Shown here: positions 1-11,859 of the stretch, in pieces
How the letters are laid out: the number at the start of each line of letters is the position of its first letter
Position numbering within the stretch: the stretch's first letter is position 1
Assembly (NCBI GenBank): GCA_004519485.1
Contig: CP038118.1
Location: 434,001 to 498,000, forward strand
From: Nannochloropsis oceanica
Taxonomy: Eukaryota > Sar > Eustigmatophyceae > Eustigmatales > Monodopsidaceae
DNA: 64,000 nucleotides
Direction: 5' to 3'
Made by a program: the position numbers and the translations under genes
The notes under the pieces: generated by a model
Database searches by the model: none
What the model was told of the DNA's origin: nothing
Seen by the model: only the letters and a program-made list of their open reading frames with translations

Positions 1-1157
1 AGAGGGAGGGAGGGGAGAAAACGGCGGCCACCAAGATGAGGTCGTCTCCGTTCGTGGGGGGGAAAGAGAGGCAGGGTGGGGGGGAGGAAAGGCCGCGGTT
101 GTCGTTGACGTGGTTTGATTTTCACAAGGAGTGCGGGTCGTATAAGAAGTGGGGAAGGCTGCACACTCACCTGCTAGCACATTTGGATCCCCTAATTTTT
201 GGTCAGGGCTGGACAGTTGTGCGGCTAGGAAGGGGTGGTATGATCAACAGCAGGCAGCAGCAAAAGAAGAAGCAGCAGCAGCAGCAGCTGCAACAGGAGG
301 CCGCACTAATGATGGGAGAGGGCGAGAGAGCGAATGAGTGGGGGTCACTGCTGGTGCGGGAGCAGAGGGGAGTGGTGCGCACGAATTGCATGGACAACCT
401 GGACCGGACCAACGTGGTGCAAAGCATGATCGCCAGCCGCGTCCTTGGGAAAGCCCTGTCTTCCCTCCCCTCCTCTTCCCCCTCCTCGCCTGACCTTCCC
501 TCCCTAGAACAAGCGCTGATGACTCTGTGGGCGGCTAATGCCGATGCCCTGAGCACGTTGTACGCAGGCACGCCCGCGTTGAAGACTGACTTTGTCTTGA
601 CGGGGCATCGGACGGTCAAGGGGATATTGCTCGATGGCTTCTATGCCCTCACTCGTTTGTACATCAACAATTTCTGGGACGGGTACAGACAGGATTGTGT
701 CTCCCTCTGGCTAGGCAACTACCAACCTTCACGCTCCTCCAGCAGCAGTCCTTTCCCTCCCTATCGCCTTCCTTTCACCCCTGGTGGGTTCTGTTTTACC
801 CTTTCTGTGGCATTGCAAGAGCTGGCCCCCTACCAGCTCACTCTCCAAGTCGGTCCCCTCTTTACCGAAGCCGTCGTCAGCCTCGCCCAGGCCCTTGCCG
901 GCTCTGCTGCTGCTGTTTCGTCGGGACGGGAGGCAAGGGGGCAGGACGGGGAGTCACCGTCGTGGTTGGTGCAAGTGGTTTTTGGATATGTGATGTTTGC
1001 TCTCTTCTGGCTCGCGCTAGGGGAGTGTATTTTGTGCCTGGGGCCGTTTGCCACGCTGCGGCTGTTGCGGCGGGAGAGACATCTGCTGGTGGACCGGCCT
1101 CGTTTAGTAAGGAGGGGATGGGGGAGACAGGAGGGAAGGGTTAATATTCGCAAGTAA
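1..1157 (+). CDS. SAC1: SAC1-type phosphoinositide phosphatase, C-terminal part
   Basis: Partial gene; the frame is open to the left edge, so the N-terminal half lies outside the window. SAC1 removes phosphate from phosphatidylinositol 4-phosphate at the ER/Golgi membrane. The catalytic CX5R loop is seen as RTNCMDNLDRTN (Cys codon near 387), followed by the family blocks ALKTDF, TGHRT and NNFWDGYRQD and the LFLGNY-like LWLGNY. A hydrophobic stretch (about 970-1050) and a C-terminal DRPRLV block match the membrane-anchored tail of SAC1. A glutamine/lysine-rich insert (about 245-300) before the catalytic loop is not normal for the family. The loop has Asn where animal and yeast SAC1 have Cys (MDCLD), outside the catalytic Cys and Arg. 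The nearest in-frame ATG is at 36, but it is unlikely to be the true start. The stop is TAA at 1155. Family call is secure. Confidence 0.9.
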   Translation, partial: REGGEKTAATKMRSSPFVGGKERQGGGEERPRLSLTWFDFHKECGSYKKWGRLHTHLLAHLDPLIFGQGWTVVRLGRGGMINSRQQQKKKQQQQQLQQEAALMMGEGERANEWGSLLVREQRGVVRTNCMDNLDRTNVVQSMIASRVLGKALSSLPSSSPSSPDLPSLEQALMTLWAANADALSTLYAGTPALKTDFVLTGHRTVKGILLDGFYALTRLYINNFWDGYRQDCVSLWLGNYQPSRSSSSSPFPPYRLPFTPGGFCFTLSVALQELAPYQLTLQVGPLFTEAVVSLAQALAGSAAAVSSGREARGQDGESPSWLVQVVFGYVMFALFWLALGECILCLGPFATLRLLRRERHLLVDRPRLVRRGWGRQEGRVNIRK

Positions 1158-1999
1158 GAAGATGAGGAAGATGGCCACGGGTGAAAGAGGTAACTATGGA
1201 GAGAGACTTTGTGTATGCTGGACAGACAGTGTGAGAACAACGATGCAGGAGGCCAAGATAGTGAGGGAGAAAGAGAAGAGGGAGGCAGGAGGAGGCGTGA
1301 GACCGAAAGTGCTTCCGCTCCTGCTTCCAGCGAATCAAACAAACATCCATGTGCATGTAAAATAAAAAGAAACTCATAGCATAAGACGACGCTGGCTGAA
1401 GAGGAACAAAAAAATGAGATAGGAAAGGTCAAAGTCGAAGAAGACGCGTGCAGAGAGGATAAAAGATGGAGAAGGAAAAGAAAAGGTGAAGAAGTGCAGA
1501 GATAGAGAAAGTAATCTCCGAGAGGAGTGAATACTATTCATTTAGGAAATAGAGAGGGAAATAACTATAATATTTTTGATGCGGAGAGAGAGCAATTAGA
1601 GTATCACGAGGCATCTCCTGTCACCAATTAATCAAATTTTTAGCCCATCTCCCGTGCGTGCGTTTAGGCGGCGGTGAGAAAAGAAAGGATAGATAGGGAG
1701 GCAACAATGATGAGAAGGGGGAAGCCAGGCAATGAATAACCTACATTAGCGACAAAGCAACCGCAACAACAGCAGCAGCAACGACAAAGATAAGAGAGAA
1801 AATCAAGCAAGGAAGGGACAAGGACGAGACGTTCGTTGCCTCAAGCCGGCCACTCACTCCAAGGCGTGGAGGGCAAGACGGAGATGAGGGCAGGGAGTTG
1901 CAAGCGGATGAAACCGGAGAGAAAGACAGAGGAGGCCGGAAGAACCAATTTTTGCGTAACTTGAACCTAACTTAAGCATCGAGTGTATCTTGTCTTTCT
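1158..1999. other. intergenic, purine-rich
   Basis: Purine-rich, increasingly A-rich sequence between two converging genes. It probably holds the 3' UTRs of the SAC1-like gene and the CCDC137-like gene. No open frame here shows protein-like composition or a family match. Confidence 0.5.
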
Positions 2000-3354
2000 T
2001 TATGTTTTGACCGAACCCTGCTTGCCTTCCTTCATAGTGCGGTAGGCTTGCTGGGCCTCCTCTCTCAGCCGGGCCCACTTTGCCTTCTCCGCAGGTGGTT
2101 GCTTCGTCCTCGCAGCCGCCGCCGCTGCACTTTGCCCCTCCTCCTTCCTGCCTGTCACCCACCTCTTCAACTCCCTCTTCTCTACTCTCTCCTTTCCAGT
2201 CTGTTTTTGCCTTGCTTCGGCCGCAGCGACGGATTGAGCTTGAGCCTTGCGCTCATACGGCAAACGAGGTAAGCGCAAATTTGGCGGCGCATCGTTCCTC
2301 TCCCCAAATGTTATCGATTCTGCTCGTGCAAACGATGGCACCGGCCCCATCCACGCGCGCTGACTTGCACGCTCCCCGTGCTCCTCCTCCTCCTCCTTGT
2401 CTTCGACCTCTGCTCGAGGGTCAGGGAGAGCAGGCAGACCCTGAGCCTTGCGTTTCTTGTCCTGCTTCTTCTTTTTCATGTACTCACGACGCCGGGTCTT
2501 GGTAGTACTGTTTGCCAAATTGCTTTCGCGGAGGAGCGCTTTTTGATCTTGTCTGACGCGGTGTTGGAAGGCCTTCATGCTCTGTAGGAAGGATGTAAGA
2601 GGGGAGGGGCAAGTAAGCAAGACGAACAAGAGAGAGAAGCTGGAGGATTTCTACGGTGACTTGAGATATGGTCATCAAGCCGTTATATCTACCAACAAAC
2701 CTCATTCGGCTGCTTGGGTTGGATGGAGGCCTGCGGCAGTTGCTTCTTTCGCTTCTTCAAGGCTTGGCTCTCGAGCTCCTCGATATATTCGTTGTCCCTT
2801 AAGGCATCTTTTGCCCATCGTCGCTCTTGTCGCCGTCTTTTTTGGCCGCCGCCTGTTCCGCCAACTGTGTATTTGTATTGTGGAGGGGAGGGTGGGTGAG
2901 TGTGATGAAAGGGGATTTGTGGGGTACACAGATTGATGCGGATAATGGGGAGGATGAGATAGTGACGGGAGAGGCAGCGAATAGCCGTAATGTGACACGC
3001 GCGTTGAACAATATGTCTCAAAAATGGCCATGATTCCATGATTGATGGCTGGCACTGATGACAGGTGAAAAGTGATACGGATGCATAAAATGTGTAAAGG
3101 AAGAATGGAGCCATACATCTAATATCAGATACGATATCTAATAATTCATCAATCTTAATAGGCTTGCTATACCTCCCTCCTCTCTCCTGCTGTCTTGTTT
3201 CTGTCCCCTTGCCGTACGTACATCTCTCCTCGTCCGAGTCAAGCCCTGACGGGGCCATATCATACTTGGCATCCTCTTCGCACTGCGCTGAGCCCCGCCC
3301 GCGCGCACAAGGATCACAGGCCTTGAGCTTCTTATACCGCCGGACCCGCCCCAT
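2000..3354 (-). CDS. CCDC137-like basic nuclear/nucleolar protein
   Basis: Three-exon model: complement(join(2000..2581, 2701..2864, 3117..3354)), 327 residues. The start reads MGRVRRYKKLKACDP, and the first exon ends in phase 1 before GTATGG. The second exon begins after ACACAG and ends GAG before GTTTGT. The third begins AGCATGAAGGC after a CCTACAG acceptor. Basic, coiled-coil-like throughout, with a lysine run and an Asp/Glu run. The FGERNDAPPNL block and the terminal AQQAYRTMKEGK match FGEVVLQPPEL and AVQAYRALKQR of animal CCDC137, a nucleolar/chromosome-periphery protein of poorly known role. The junction at 2582-2700 is well supported by phase and continuity; the first intron (2865-3116) is less certain. 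Function is inferred from the family only. Confidence 0.72.
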
Positions 3355-3861
3355 CTTGCTTCCTGTGTCGAGGATGTGACGGGATCTTGATCTCGTTGGG
3401 TCATGCATGCATAAGCAGAGTGCCACATAGTATGACAGCTTTTGTGAAATGAGCTTTGGCGCAAAAATGGGGAGCGAAGCATTTTGAAAAAGCTCAATCG
3501 TGATCGTTGCCCCCGCGAGGAAACGTGGGAAACTCCTCCCCCGACCCAACTGCCAGAGACAAAGTCTTGGTGTCCAGCGGGCCTCTGTTTCCGAATCGGG
3601 TTCTGTCACCAACGGCCTCGTTTCTTTATAACCACATGCTTTATGATATGACCGTGTTTCCTGCATGATTTACTTACCTTTTGGTCGTTGCCAGTCGGTG
3701 GTTGGGCAACCCAAAGCACACTCCATCGGTGGGCCATGAGCGAAACGATGTGGCGTTACGCAAGCAGCCAGCGTATCCTTCATCCGGAGCTCAGCTGGTA
3801 TTCACGCACGCCTATTTTCGTCCCTTATACATCCACAGGTGTGCTCCTCGATAAAAGCACC

Positions 3862-5401
3862 ATGGGTTACGTCCTTGTCGCCATTGGGTATGTCGCAGGC
3901 TACCTGGCCATCCTTTTTCAAGCCATTTGTATTGGTACGTAGAGCTTCAAGTGGGCTCCTCCTTGTTCTATCTTTAAAGGGTTAGTGGGTTGTACCGCCA
4001 GCGAAATTCAGAGGGTGTGGGCAAGTATGGCAAACAGGCGTTAGACTACTACGCACACCTGCTACTCAAGACACTAGTTTGGCTCTAAATGTTAAGTGGT
4101 TCGGCAAGCCAGATTCTAAAGCGTGAGCTAAAGCATCGACAGGGCCTAAATCGCCGCTGACATCTCGCCACGCCCAAGCTCAGGTGCGAAACACACATAG
4201 ACGTGCAAACCTCACTCACGTACTATACACGCACATAAACACAATATACACCAGCATGTGGGTTGTACTACGCCGCTGAGCTGGCCGAGGAGTACGCGTC
4301 TGCCACCAAGCGTATCATCGCCTACTCCGTCCTTGCCGTCGTCGCCCTGCACGGCCTCCTACTTGTGGAGTCTTTCCCCATCTTCCTTCTGGCCGGCGGT
4401 ATTGCCTGTCATGCCGTTTATGGCTGGCTGATTATAGACTTCCCCAACGTGGAGGTTTTTAGCCTTAAGTTTTTGTTCGCCCTGGGCGCCCTGTGCGCTG
4501 ACCACTACATTTGGTTCCAGTACCTTCAAAGCCGCCCCCCCACCATCAAGAGCGCTTTCCAGAGTATGGTGCGTTTGATAGTCAAGGGTGACTGGGATGG
4601 GATGGATGCAGGGGAAAATGGGTCTGTTTGAGACGTTTGCGATGAAAGAGGGGCTGGCTTCTGAAGGGGGGGTTACAGTGCTGGCATCCGTGGCGGTGAT
4701 ACCGAGAGTAAGGAATCAGATTTCTCACTTTCGTGTTTCACAAGCTTCTACTTTTCTCGTGTGTCGCTTTGATCTCCTGTGCGGGACGAGCGAGGAATGA
4801 ATGGAGGGTCGGACATTTGGATACGAGAGGCTGCATCGAGTTAGGGTGGGAGGAGGCATATGCTTACCCTCCTCCAAAGGACATGTGACCTGGCACTCAT
4901 CCATCTCCACATTTTCTAATGTCATATTTCTAGGCAATCTTTTTCCTCCTCGTCTGGTTCGTGCCGTTTGCGCTCTTTGTCTCCCTCTCAGTAAATGACA
5001 ACGTCCTGCCTTCCATAGGCTCTTCTGCGACTTCCGGCTACTCAAGCACCTCCAGTGGTACGTGTCATCTTACCATTTTTTTCTATCATTTGAAAAAAAC
5101 TTCTTGTAATGAGCTTTCGAGGAGACAAAGCTGCTGCAAACAATCCACGCTCCGTTTTCTTTTTTATGGTCAATCATTCACGCATATGCAAACATACAAT
5201 GCCACCCAACGACCCATCGCAGATGCCATGTATTACTCGGACTATTCTACCGCCTCTGGATCCCTCTCTATGTCAGGCTCTGGTTCCTCCCTCTCCTACA
5301 GCAAGGGCACCAGCAAGAACACTACCAGAAAGGGCGGCATCCGAGGCATGCTCGACTCGCTCAACTCCCACATTGCCCCTGGCATTGTCAAAAATGTTTA
5401 G
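3862..5401 (+). CDS. TEX261: TEX261/SVP26 family ER cargo receptor
   Basis: Four-exon model: join(3862..3934, 4255..4568, 4934..5057, 5223..5401), 229 residues (human TEX261 196). The family exports type II membrane proteins, such as glycosyltransferases, from the ER in COPII vesicles. The diagnostic block CGLYYAAELAEEY is rebuilt across the first intron, as CXXAGLYYLAELIEEY in animals. HYIWFQY and PFALFVSLSVNDNVLPS match the next two conserved membrane segments. About five hydrophobic segments are visible. Intron phases are 1, 0 and 1 and all sites are GT-AG (GTACGT, GTGCGT, GTACGT donors). The C-terminal KGG...GIVKNV tail after a Ser/Gly-rich insert fits the cytosolic tail of the family. 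The start at 3862 has ACC ATGG context; an in-frame ATG at 3739 would add a poorly conserved extension. Confidence 0.88.
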
Positions 5402-5962
5402 ATAGCGAGTAACACGGATTGGAGAAAGAAATTAAAAGAGAAAATGTAGAAACCCCTACAAGTACTGCTCAGGAATGTTTCTCAAATTCTGTACATGTGT
5501 GATACTCTGTGCGTAGCGTTTGTGGCAGCAGCCGTGTAGCAGTACTGGATAGGGAAGGAGAAAGAGCAGCAAGACAAAAGAAAGTAAAGAGTATATGGGT
5601 GAGAAGCGGGTGAGGGACTCACTTATTTCACAGAGGTGACATTCAGCGAGGGAGGACAAAGATTGTTTGAATCATGACTTTCGAAATTTTATGTAGATTT
5701 ACTTTTATGAAGAAGCTTTGCTTTGGTAGAGGCAAATGAGCCACTCAAATGGCGCAAAAAAACACTAAGTGTATGTGCTACTCACTCAATTTTGTGACTT
5801 TACTGTATGTACTCAGGGAACTTAATTCTTTGTTATGCGCGTAGGAGATTCTAGCCCACCCACACGACCAGTCCATCTTAATTGTCGCGCGCCTCCGTCT
5901 GCGTCAGGCTGCCTGGTCAGCACACATTGGGAAGTTGCCGCAAGGTTCGTGCTTTCCCTTCC
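5402..5962. other. intergenic, convergent 3' ends
   Basis: Moderately AT-rich DNA between the TEX261-like stop and the 3' end of the next gene on the other strand. I see no gene, repeat or structured element; it probably carries two 3' UTRs. Confidence 0.45.
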
Positions 5963-7658
5963 TCATTGTGTGGACGATAGAAGAGCCTCTCCAATGCTTA
6001 AATCGGATGGATGGAATCGAATGCATGAGACCTCCATATCCATGTTCCGCGTGTCCTCCTGACGAGGGATGTGCTGCCTCTCGTCACTTGGGCCCCTCGT
6101 CGACATAAAGGTGAGACGAGCCCCAAGTATGTTGAGCATCTTCTCCACTTTTCCCCGCTCTTCCCCGTGTAGTTTGTAATCGCTCTCAATCTTGCTGCCC
6201 TGAGGCACACACATTTTGTGCCTTGGCAAGGGACTCGCCCGGTCCCTGTTTTTCTTTTTCTCGAACTCGGCCTAGGTTTAGATGGTCAGGGGGTTGGGTT
6301 CGAAAGGCGGTGTCGCACTTTAAGTCAATGAGAGGCTGTATATCATTTACACAAAAAAGTGCTCATTTTCGTTCACGGTCCAAAGGACATTCGGTACAGG
6401 TATATGATAAACCTTGATACGTACCCTTCCCTTTCGGGCGGTTGTGGATTAGGCCGCTTTAGCAAATGGGCGCCATTGGTTCGAGATGACGTGTAAGTGT
6501 ATGTACGTAAAATGAATGGGTGCGCTTGCATGTCTGTGAGCACTACTGTGTCTTTGTATGTCTTCAATGTTTGTGGAAGGAGCACCTGGGGCGTTTGAGC
6601 TAGCCAAGGACATGTCAGTTAGTAAACCCACTTCGTGACACATACCTTTATGCGCATCGACTCCGCGGCAGCAGTCTCGCGCACATCGGAGAGTTTGAGA
6701 CTGTCCAGCATTTGATAGGCCTGTGTGGTGGTAATGAAGAAGATTTGGAGTTTAACTTTTCTCTCGCTTCCCGAAAATAAAAAATAGCGCACACCTAGCA
6801 TCTGCATGTCTCCGAGGAGAATTTACCATTTGCACCATGTCATGGAGTCGGTCTTTTGTTTCTGACTACTCTCATCCGCGCGTATACTGTTCAGCTGATG
6901 GACTTCTAAAGCTGCTATGCGTTTCTCGGCACATTTCTCCTCAAAGGGCTTGTACTGTGTTTCCTGGCGGTGGGACAGCTGCTTCTCCAAAGCCTCCACA
7001 TCGAGCTCCATCTTCATCTGGAGCTCCGCAAAACGATCCCTTGGCTTCTCCAAATCCTGGTGCAGCAGGCATATGTTACATTCATTTTTAAGGACACGAA
7101 ATCATGGTATGAGTTAAATTGCATAGCGAAAACCGTTGTCTACCTCCGATATCCGCCCGCCCGCACACATTTCATTATTCCAAAATAATCTCTCTCTTGA
7201 CACGCTGGAGATGATCTCTTCCTTACTACAAAGTGTAGTTTATAAAGCCTCATGCTTCAATCACAATGACTTAAGTTTTTGGACCGTAACGCACGTCGCT
7301 TGAGCCTTTTGCAATGTGGCGCTTTGCTCCACCTTGAGAAGATATAGGAGGTTATCCTTTTGGTTCGTCAGCAGTTTCACCTGGCACTCATTCTCCCGTA
7401 CAGCACCCCCTTTCTGGTGTATGCAGAGAAGATTTAAACGAGGAAAGGCAAGACATCGCAAATATCGACAATTCCCCTGAGCTTCGCCGAGAGTCTGAGG
7501 AATCTGGGGGACCCTTTTTTGTCAGATGTCATCGTGACATCGGTGTCTCTCAGCCATCCATGGCCCCTTTTCCCCCTTACGATTTCTCTTCCCCAAGTTT
7601 TTGTCAACCTTGTCTTTACGCCAGACGAAACTAATTCTTCTGTCACTTCTCTTGTCAT
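5963..7658 (-). CDS. unidentified coiled-coil protein, multi-exon (tentative model)
   Basis: Tentative model: complement(join(5963..6199, 6646..6766, 6827..7056, 7291..7413, 7620..7658)), about 249 residues. Phases agree at every junction, but the donor of the second exon (near 7290) has several options and is not settled. The predicted protein begins MTREVTEELVSSG and is mostly charged, heptad-like helix (for example ECQVKLLTNQKDNLLYLLKV, DVEALEKQLSH). A less charged C-terminal segment follows, from about 6100 to 5963. The fourth exon joins through an AAG acceptor at 6767, the weakest site. I recognise no family. An in-frame TGA upstream of 7658 argues that the gene starts at or near 7658. 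The exons at 6827-7056 and 5963-6199 are the best supported. Confidence 0.42.
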
Positions 7659-8675
7659 TCGTCTCTCCTGCGCATCGTCGCTGCCACGGCTCCACGCGCT
7701 CGCGTGTCATGCCGAGCGTAGTTCCAAAAGCCCAAGGGCGACCTCGACGTCAACATCATCCATCAATACGCCTGGTGACGTCATCATCGACTCTTCTATT
7801 ATTGTGATCAGCCTATATTGATCTGGGAGAGATAGGGGAGGAACCCATCTCCAAAGATACAGTTTTTGCGTGTCCGTTTTTTGCATCCGTGGCGTCTAGA
7901 TACACACTTACAACGCATGCCTGCTCAATTTCGAAGCCATCGGAAGATTCTTCAGATCTAGATTTTGATATGCTTGGAGATGAGCGAGAGAAGGAAGAGG
8001 ATAGCGAAGGGAGGATACTGTCTCAGGTTTCCACTCACATGGTTGTCGTGGTTGGAAGAATTGCTCGCATGGCTTTTGTTTGCATGTCCCGATTCTTTCT
8101 TGGCGTGGTGCTCGGGTCTCCGATACTGGAGCTGTGGTGAATATGCCTGTCTGCGGTTTAGACGACCTATCGTGTTGGCATGTCCCGTTTTCCATCGGAA
8201 GAATCCGAGTTGTCGGAGGGGTATGGGAGGTTAAAAAAATGGGCCTGAAACGGCCCAAGAAAGTCACTCAACCGACGCAGCTCAAGCACCTTTCCTCTCC
8301 GTCCAATACCTGCACATTCACACATTTACCTTTTCTCCTTCCCGCACAGACACGGGAAGTCTGCGTTGTTCCAGCCACACAGCCGGCCCGGGTGTGCGCT
8401 CAGACCGAAAACAGGGAAGGTGGCTAATAGTAGCATTTTAGTGATTTGTTCTGAGAGAGGCAGAAGAAGCGCCATTGCAGCACGCAGCCACATCGTCCCT
8501 GCCACACAATAGCACAGCTTTGTCCTACAGGGAGCAAGTACCATTTTGTACGCACGTAGTTGACAGCCGTACACAGCCTCATCGTAAACTCCATCCCAAG
8601 ATCAGGAACCGTGTCACCATCCCAACGAAAACCACTACAAGTCTTCTGATCAAGACAAGAAGAACGAATACCACC
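7659..8675. other. intergenic / 5' region between divergent genes
   Basis: Separates the coiled-coil gene (-) from the NT-C2 gene (+). Two stretches have coding-like composition but no closed model: an acidic + strand frame around 7935-8020 (SEDSSDLDFDMLGDE) and a - strand frame around 7715-7810 that ends at a TGA. Either could be an unrecognised upstream exon. The rest looks like promoter and 5' UTR DNA. Confidence 0.4.
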
Positions 8676-10050
8676 ATGAGTAAGATTTTCCGTTCGGCCA
8701 TGCGGCTCAACAAGACCAAATACAGCTTCCAGCTTTCCGTTAGCATCAAGACGCTGCGCTTGCACCCCATGCACAACGACAAGGAAATCATGGTGAGCCT
8801 GACCAAGGGTGGGAGTAAGAGCGTCAGCTCCGAACATCCCCGCAAGCCTGGCGGAGCCTGGAATGAGACTCTTTCCTTGGGTACAACTCTTTACCGGGAC
8901 TCGCATGGACGGTACCAGGAAAAGAAGTTTTTGCTGGTGGTGAAGCATTCCGGGACGGGCAAGACCTTGGCGACCTTCAAATTTGATGCTTCACGTTTCG
9001 CTTCTGCGGCGGGTACGAAGGAAGCCTGTGAGTTTCAGAGCATCAATCCGAAAGATGACGGTCGAATTAGGGTGGAGGTGACCTGTGTCTTCCTGCGGCA
9101 GTTGGACACTCAGGAGAGCGAAATCTCCAGCGTGGTATCGAGTGTAGTGGGCGATGACGTGGATGACGGCAGGGAAGACGAACAGGACTTGAGCGGTTGG
9201 AGCTTAGGTGGCGCCTTCGAGAGCGGTGCCGGCGAGTCATTCGCATCGATTGCGGCGATCATGCTGCCCGAGTCATCACCTCTCTCTCCCCCTTCTTCTG
9301 CTACTACCGACACCACTCCCACTTTCTCCTCTCCTTCGTCCATGCAGCCCCCACCAGTCACCGTCGTGGGTATGGGCCACATGCCTTCCTTCCGCCGCAG
9401 CACCGACCTCCGCCCTCCACGCCACAATCAGTCACCACGCACCAAACCACTAGTAAGCAGCAGTAGCAGTGAGACCGATGCAACTACCCCCGTCCAGGGA
9501 AAAGAAAATCTCAGGAAGCGGTTGGCCCGGCTGGAAGAAACACACGGCATAGTCCTGACCCAAAAACAGGCCGTCGAAGAACAGCTACAGGTATTGCGGA
9601 CGGAATTTCAGAGGGACCAACAGCTTCAATGCAGGCAAGCGACAGAAAAGGAGGAGACGATGAGGGCTATGCAGCAGCGGTTAGTCGAGTTGGGGGAGCA
9701 CGTCAGGGACAGGGACGGGGAGCTGGTCTGCGCACAAGAGGTGCTCACGGAAAAAGAAGCCGAGATTAGCGTGGCACGTGAGAGGGAGACCCGCCTCAAG
9801 GCTCAGGTGCAGGAGGTAGAAGAGGGGAGGGAGAAATTACTGCGTGCAAAGGAGGAGCGAGAGGCAGCTTTTGAGAAAGCACAGCGAGCAGCAGCGGCGG
9901 ATGTTGAGCGGTTGCAGAACGAGCTATTTATTCTGAAAGAGTCAATCACTAGCCCCCCAAAGCTGCAGTATACCCCTCAAGAGCTGCAGCAAGAGCAGGA
10001 AAGTGATGACACTACAGAAGCATCGCCAGAAGTCGCGACGATGGGAGCCA

Positions 10051-10083
<33 letters not shown>

Positions 10084-11549
10084 CCAAAGCGAAAGAGACG
10101 AATGGCGTGGTAATGGCCAAGCTGAAGGCATTGGAGGAAGAACGCTTAGCCCTGCTGCACGACAAAGCGGAGCTCACAGATGAATTAAAGGAAACGAAGG
10201 CGACATTGGACGAGGCTCGAGTACGTCATACCCAAATGGAGAAGGAACGGGCTGCCTTAGCCTTGCGCCTGGCGGAAATGGAAGAGCAGGAGCAGCGGCG
10301 TCAGACGCAATGTGCAGAAACTCCAAGAGAGAAATGCAAGGGAGAAATTGAGGGGTTACGTACCCAGGTCAAGTGTCTGGAGGAGGAATGCCGAGTCGCT
10401 ACAGAGCGTGCAAGTGCAGCAGAGGCGACTGCCGCGAAGATAGCCGAAGCAGAAGTGCGATTGGCAGCACAGCTTGGGCAGGAGCAAGAACAGTTAGCAG
10501 CGACGGTGGATAAGCAAAGTGAACACGTGCAGGCCCTCCTAGCTCAGAGGGGTCAGTGGGACATGGAGAAAGAGGGATTGACGGTACGGGTGGCTGAGCT
10601 CGTTTCGTCGTTGAAAATAGAGAAGCAAGAGGCTAAAAATGCCCTGCAATCCCTGAAGCAAGCTAAGGAGACAGTTGCGACCAATGCAGCTGAAGCGGCG
10701 GCGGTGCTCGTGGAGAAAGAAAGGATCATAGTGCAATTACAGACAATGGAGGCTGAAAAGACTTGTCTGCTTAAGGAGATCGATGAGGAACGCCAACATT
10801 GGGTGGCGGAAGCGCAGGGTCACGAGAAGCAGCGATTGGAATGGACAAGCAAGAAAGAAGAGATGCTTGCACGAATGGGGGAGCTGGAGGCCGCGCTTGA
10901 GGCTGCGAGGGAGGAAGTGAAGGAAGGCAGACGATGTGCGGCGGTGAAACTGGAAGAGAGGGAGGCCGCGTGGGTGATGGAGAAGCAGGACATGGCAACG
11001 CGACTGCTGGTGGTGGAGGGGGACAAGACGCGTCTCAAGACTACATTAGAGGAAGAAATGCAGCGACGACTAGACAAGGTGAAGGAGGAGGAGGAGGTTG
11101 GACTTGCGGAGTGGATGGAGGAGAGGCAGGCCCTGCTTCTGACAGTGGCGGAGCTCAAGGGCGATGTAGCGTCATCCAGTGAAGAAGCAGCAGCGCTACG
11201 GGATGAAGCAAGAGATGCATGGAGGTCACTGACACTAGCCAAGGAGGAGGTGGAGGCGCATGCTGCGGCGGAGAGGGAGCTGGAACGGAGCTTGCAGCTG
11301 ATGCAGACGCAGGTCATTCACGTGGAGGGTAATGTGAGAGCTGAACGGGAGGCAAGAGAGGAGGCGGATAGCGAGGCGGCGGGGGCGATGGACAGGTTGC
11401 GGGCATTGGAGGGGGAGATGGGTGAGGTGGTGGAGGAAAGGAATACGTATCAGGAGGGGTTAGTGGATGCTAAGTTGAAAATTGCGCAGTTGAGTGAGGA
11501 ATTGGACTCGCTGTCGTTTCAGTTGCAGCACTATCGCATGGGGAAGTGA
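8676..11549 (+). CDS. NT-C2 domain long coiled-coil protein
   Basis: Single-exon gene, 957 residues. The start at 8676 has a near-perfect CCACC ATG A context and precedes the first conserved block; the frame is open further upstream, but that part is not protein-like. Residues about 8-150 form an N-terminal C2 (NT-C2, EEIG1/EHBP1-type) domain: YSFQLSVSIKTLRL, KEIMVSLTKGGS, GGAWNETLSLGTTLY, KKFLLVVKHS, GRIRVEVTCVFLRQ. A Ser/Pro/Thr-rich linker follows, then about 600 residues of Glu/Ala/Lys/Gln-rich heptads, broken by an Ala run at about 10049-10080. In other eukaryotes NT-C2 proteins link membranes or Rab vesicles to actin or act in organelle positioning. A membrane-tethering or scaffold role is inferred, not shown. 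Confidence 0.85.
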
Positions 11550-11859
11550 GAGGGTGGTAGTTGTGTAGTAGATATAAGATAAGTAAGGGAAGGGAGACAG
11601 AAACATTCCGTATTTTGCTGTTGCTTCTTTTTTTGGGCTGTGCAATAGGATACGGATGCATAAGTAGTGGTGGTAGAGGAAGATCGATAAAACGGTAGGC
11701 ACAAATTCCAATTGAGAACACATAAATACAACACCTGTCATGCGCAAAATACTCAATGAAGAGTCTTTGTATCTTCTTCCAATCTTTTTTCCTCTTTCTT
11801 TGTAGACATGCTTCTTCAAATTGCAGCACAACATCTTGTCATGAGCGTTCCCCACACAC
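11550..11859. other. intergenic, convergent 3' ends
   Basis: Short AT-richer spacer between the NT-C2 stop and the SAP18-like stop. No gene or repeat seen. Confidence 0.45.

Noticed and set aside
7690-7810. In-frame TGA between two coding-like segments, considered as a selenocysteine codon
   Set aside because: No known selenoprotein motif around it, no SECIS-like structure looked for or seen; a start at 7658 or an intron explains it more simply.
7889-8140. Acidic + strand frame as a separate gene upstream of the NT-C2 gene
   Set aside because: No start context, no stop-to-splice chain, and it turns into non-protein-like sequence after about 35 codons.
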